NCBI GenBank assembly: GCA_947367285.1
Contig: CANBDB010000078.1
Location: 1-7,077 of the forward strand
Direction of reading: 5' to 3'
Length of the DNA stretch: 7,077 bases
Source of the DNA: an uncultured Clostridia bacterium
GTDB lineage: Bacteria > Bacillota > Clostridia > Oscillospirales > CAG-272
Below, piece after piece: positions 6,304-7,077 of the stretch. The position numbers and the translations under genes are program-made. The notes below the pieces were generated by a model. The model did no database searches and was not told the DNA's origin. It worked only from the letters and a program-made list of their open reading frames with translations. The first letter of the stretch is position 1. Every line of letters begins with the position of its first letter.

Positions 6304-6681
6304 ATGAAACGCTTCACTTCAATTTTAATGATATTTATACTCATGTTCACCTTTATGAGCACAACTTCCGTTATGGCTTTAGCTGCTGATGGCAATGTTG
6401 AAGCACAGCCCGGCGCTAGTGATGATATGGGATCATTGCTTTCCGAGCTTAAAGTGGCTATCAAGGAACTCCTATTGGAAATCATTAACTTCATTAAGAG
6501 CGACGAGACATATAAAAACATAGCAACAGCTATTCTCGCGATTCTTGCCATCTTGCTTTTGCCATTAATCTTGGGTGTAGTGGTAATAGTATTTGTGGCA
6601 ATCGTAGCTATGGAATCATTTGTAGGTGCTATGGTTAAAATTGTAGAGATTATTTTGGCGTTAATACCCTCACTTATATGA
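6304..6681 (+). CDS. Unrecognised 125-residue secreted or membrane-inserted protein
   Basis: I do not recognise this protein. It begins with a textbook Sec signal peptide: K2-R3, a hydrophobic core at about 4-18, and a cleavage site after ALA at 25-27. A short polar, acidic linker follows (28-44, ADGNVEAQPGASDDMG). Next come an amphipathic helix (about 45-65) with alternating charges (ELK..IKELLLEIINFIK), a strongly hydrophobic stretch at about 73-103 that must be a transmembrane helix or helical hairpin, and a final amphipathic helix (104-125). There are no cysteines, so disulfides are excluded, and I see no enzyme motif. It is monocistronic: it has its own near-consensus promoter, strong ribosome binding site and terminator, and opposite-strand genes on both sides. 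That layout suggests appreciable expression. Possible roles are a small cell-envelope protein or a membrane-active peptide precursor, but nothing in the sequence decides. A longer reading frame on the other strand (6222-6725) is a shadow. Confidence 0.85.
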   Translation: MKRFTSILMIFILMFTFMSTTSVMALAADGNVEAQPGASDDMGSLLSELKVAIKELLLEIINFIKSDETYKNIATAILAILAILLLPLILGVVVIVFVAIVAMESFVGAMVKIVEIILALIPSLI

Positions 6682-6685
6682 ATAT

Positions 6686-6718
6686 AAAAAATAGCGGAGA
6701 AGGCCTCCGCTATTTTTT
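6686..6718 (+). terminator. Intrinsic terminator of the small secreted-protein gene
   Basis: A 14-bp stem (6686-6699 with 6705-6718) has a gcggag/ctccgc core, a 5-nt loop and a run of seven T on the plus strand. It starts 4 nt after the stop codon. The matching A-run means it could also act on the minus strand. Confidence 0.92.
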
Positions 6719-6736
6719 TACACATTTATATAAAAC

Positions 6737-6765
6737 AAAAAACCAACCCAGAGGGCCGGTTTTTT
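6737..6765 (-). terminator. Second, distal terminator downstream of the tRNA genes
   Basis: On the minus strand the RNA forms a continuous stem (6753-6765 with 6737-6749) with a 3-nt loop, including two adjacent G-U pairs, and is followed by UUUUUUGUUUU. On the plus strand the same two positions are A-C mismatches, so the hairpin favours minus-strand transcription. It lies about 60 nt beyond the first tRNA terminator and faces the convergent small gene. Confidence 0.75.
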
Positions 6766-6827
6766 TGTTGGAAAACTATGAAAAAAGGATTTTATGAAAA
6801 ATCTCGTCTGCAAAATTAAATGTCCGT

Positions 6828-6860
6828 GAAAAAGCACTTGCTAAAAGCAAGTGCTTTTTC
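6828..6860 (-). terminator. Primary terminator of the tRNA-Thr/tRNA-Tyr transcript
   Basis: A perfect 15-bp inverted repeat (6828-6842 with 6846-6860) with a 3-nt loop ends in a T-run on the minus strand. It starts directly next to the CCA end of tRNA-Tyr (6861). The interval 6766-6827 between the two terminators shows no gene. Confidence 0.88.
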
Positions 6861-6945
6861 TGGTGGGGGATGGTGGATTCGGACCACCGAAGTCAGTGAC
6901 AACAGATTTACAGTCTGCCCCCTTTGGCCGCTCGGGAAATCCCCC
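6861..6945 (-). tRNA. tRNA-Tyr (anticodon GUA)
   Basis: This 85-nt class II tRNA has a long variable arm, as bacterial tRNA-Tyr does. The acceptor stem GGGGGAT/ATCCCCC has discriminator A73 and an encoded CCA (6861-6863). The D arm is CCCGAGCGGCCAAAGGG-like. The anticodon arm CAGA-CTGTAAA-TCTG carries GTA. The T arm is GGTGG-TCCGAAT-CCACC. It decodes UAU and UAC. It follows tRNA-Thr with a 7-nt A-only spacer, so the two are surely co-transcribed and separated by processing. Confidence 0.97.
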
Positions 6946-6952
6946 AAAAAAA

Positions 6953-7027
6953 TGGAGCTGGTGATCGGAGTCGAACCAACAACCTGCTGATTACAAATCA
7001 GCTGCTCTGCCATTGAGCCACACCAGC
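6953..7027 (-). tRNA. tRNA-Thr (anticodon UGU)
   Basis: This 75-nt tRNA has acceptor stem GCTGGTG/CACCAGC, discriminator U73 and an encoded CCA (6953-6955). The D arm is GCTC-AATGGCA-GAGC and the anticodon arm is GCTGA-TTTGTAA-TCAGC, with anticodon TGT. The T arm GTTGG-TTCGACT-CCGAT contains two G-U pairs. It decodes ACA and probably other ACN codons. It is the promoter-proximal member of the pair. Confidence 0.97.
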
Positions 7028-7070
7028 AATTCGCTTCCGCCGCATCAGCTTTGCCCTTGCGACGGTGTTT

Positions 7071-7076
7071 ATTATA
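7071..7076 (-). promoter_or_regulatory. -10 box of the tRNA operon promoter (cut by window edge)
   Basis: On the minus strand TATAAT lies 44 bp before the first base of tRNA-Thr, which would place the transcript start near 7064 with a leader of about 37 nt. The -35 box would lie beyond the window and cannot be checked. Another tRNA gene further upstream is also possible. Confidence 0.55.
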
Positions 7077-7077
7077 G

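Noticed and set aside
6222..6725. Minus-strand reading frame of 167 codons covering the small secreted-protein gene
   Set aside because: It runs antisense through the plus-strand promoter, gene and terminator, has no promoter or good ribosome binding site of its own, and looks like low-complexity Ile/Ser/Thr sequence. The plus-strand gene has all expected signals and a signal peptide.
6778..6819. Tiny plus-strand frame MKKGFYEKSRLQN between two terminators
   Set aside because: It has only 13 codons, a poor ribosome binding site and no promoter, and lies between minus-strand terminators. It is consistent with chance.
6816..7013. Minus-strand reading frame of 65 codons
   Set aside because: It spans both tRNA genes and the terminator, and its sequence is just the translated tRNAs.
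6861..7077. tRNA-associated integration site or mobile element
   Set aside because: No integrase, and no direct repeat of a tRNA 3' end is visible elsewhere in the window. Both tRNAs are intact and followed directly by a terminator.

Overview
This 7.1 kb window reads as an ordinary chromosomal segment of a low-to-moderate-GC Gram-positive bacterium. It is most likely a member of class Clostridia, possibly an uncultured gut lineage; that is inference. The signs are strong purine-rich ribosome binding sites (AAGGAG, GGAGGT), sigma-A-type promoters with TGn-extended -10 boxes, A/T-flanked intrinsic terminators after nearly every unit, tRNA genes with encoded CCA, and a two-gene trkA-trkH potassium uptake operon. 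I see no phage, transposase, plasmid, CRISPR or defence genes.

Layout. At 18-1955 on the plus strand, cysS (cysteinyl-tRNA synthetase) is followed 9 nt later by a GtrA-family membrane protein. A perfect 17-bp hairpin at 1954-1992 ends this unit and also ends the convergent trkH. From 4807 down to 1991 on the minus strand lies the trkA-trkH operon, with its own promoter at 4857-4885. From 6079 down to 4947 on the minus strand lies a second two-gene operon: a DUF2752 membrane protein (TTG start) overlapping an MgtC/SapB-family membrane protein by one base. Its terminator (4895-4922) sits about 10 bp upstream of the trkA promoter. At 6304-6681 on the plus strand is a monocistronic gene for an unrecognised 125-residue secreted or membrane-inserted protein, with a near-consensus promoter and its own terminator. 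At 7027 down to 6861 on the minus strand are tandem tRNA-Thr(UGU) and tRNA-Tyr(GUA) genes, followed by two minus-strand terminators. The -10 box of their promoter lies at the window edge.

How the parts relate. TrkH (channel) and TrkA (cytoplasmic nucleotide-binding gating ring) form one K+ uptake system. MgtC-family proteins are tied to Mg2+ limitation and membrane energetics in other bacteria, so the minus-strand block may be an ion-homeostasis neighbourhood. The two minus-strand operons also share promoters identical at 35 of 40 bases. The rest is housekeeping translation machinery.

I found no convincing new multi-gene system. The best candidates for a second look are the orphan secreted/membrane protein at 6304-6681, the twin promoters, the one-base DUF2752/MgtC overlap, and a Gly-to-Cys change in the most conserved MgtC motif.
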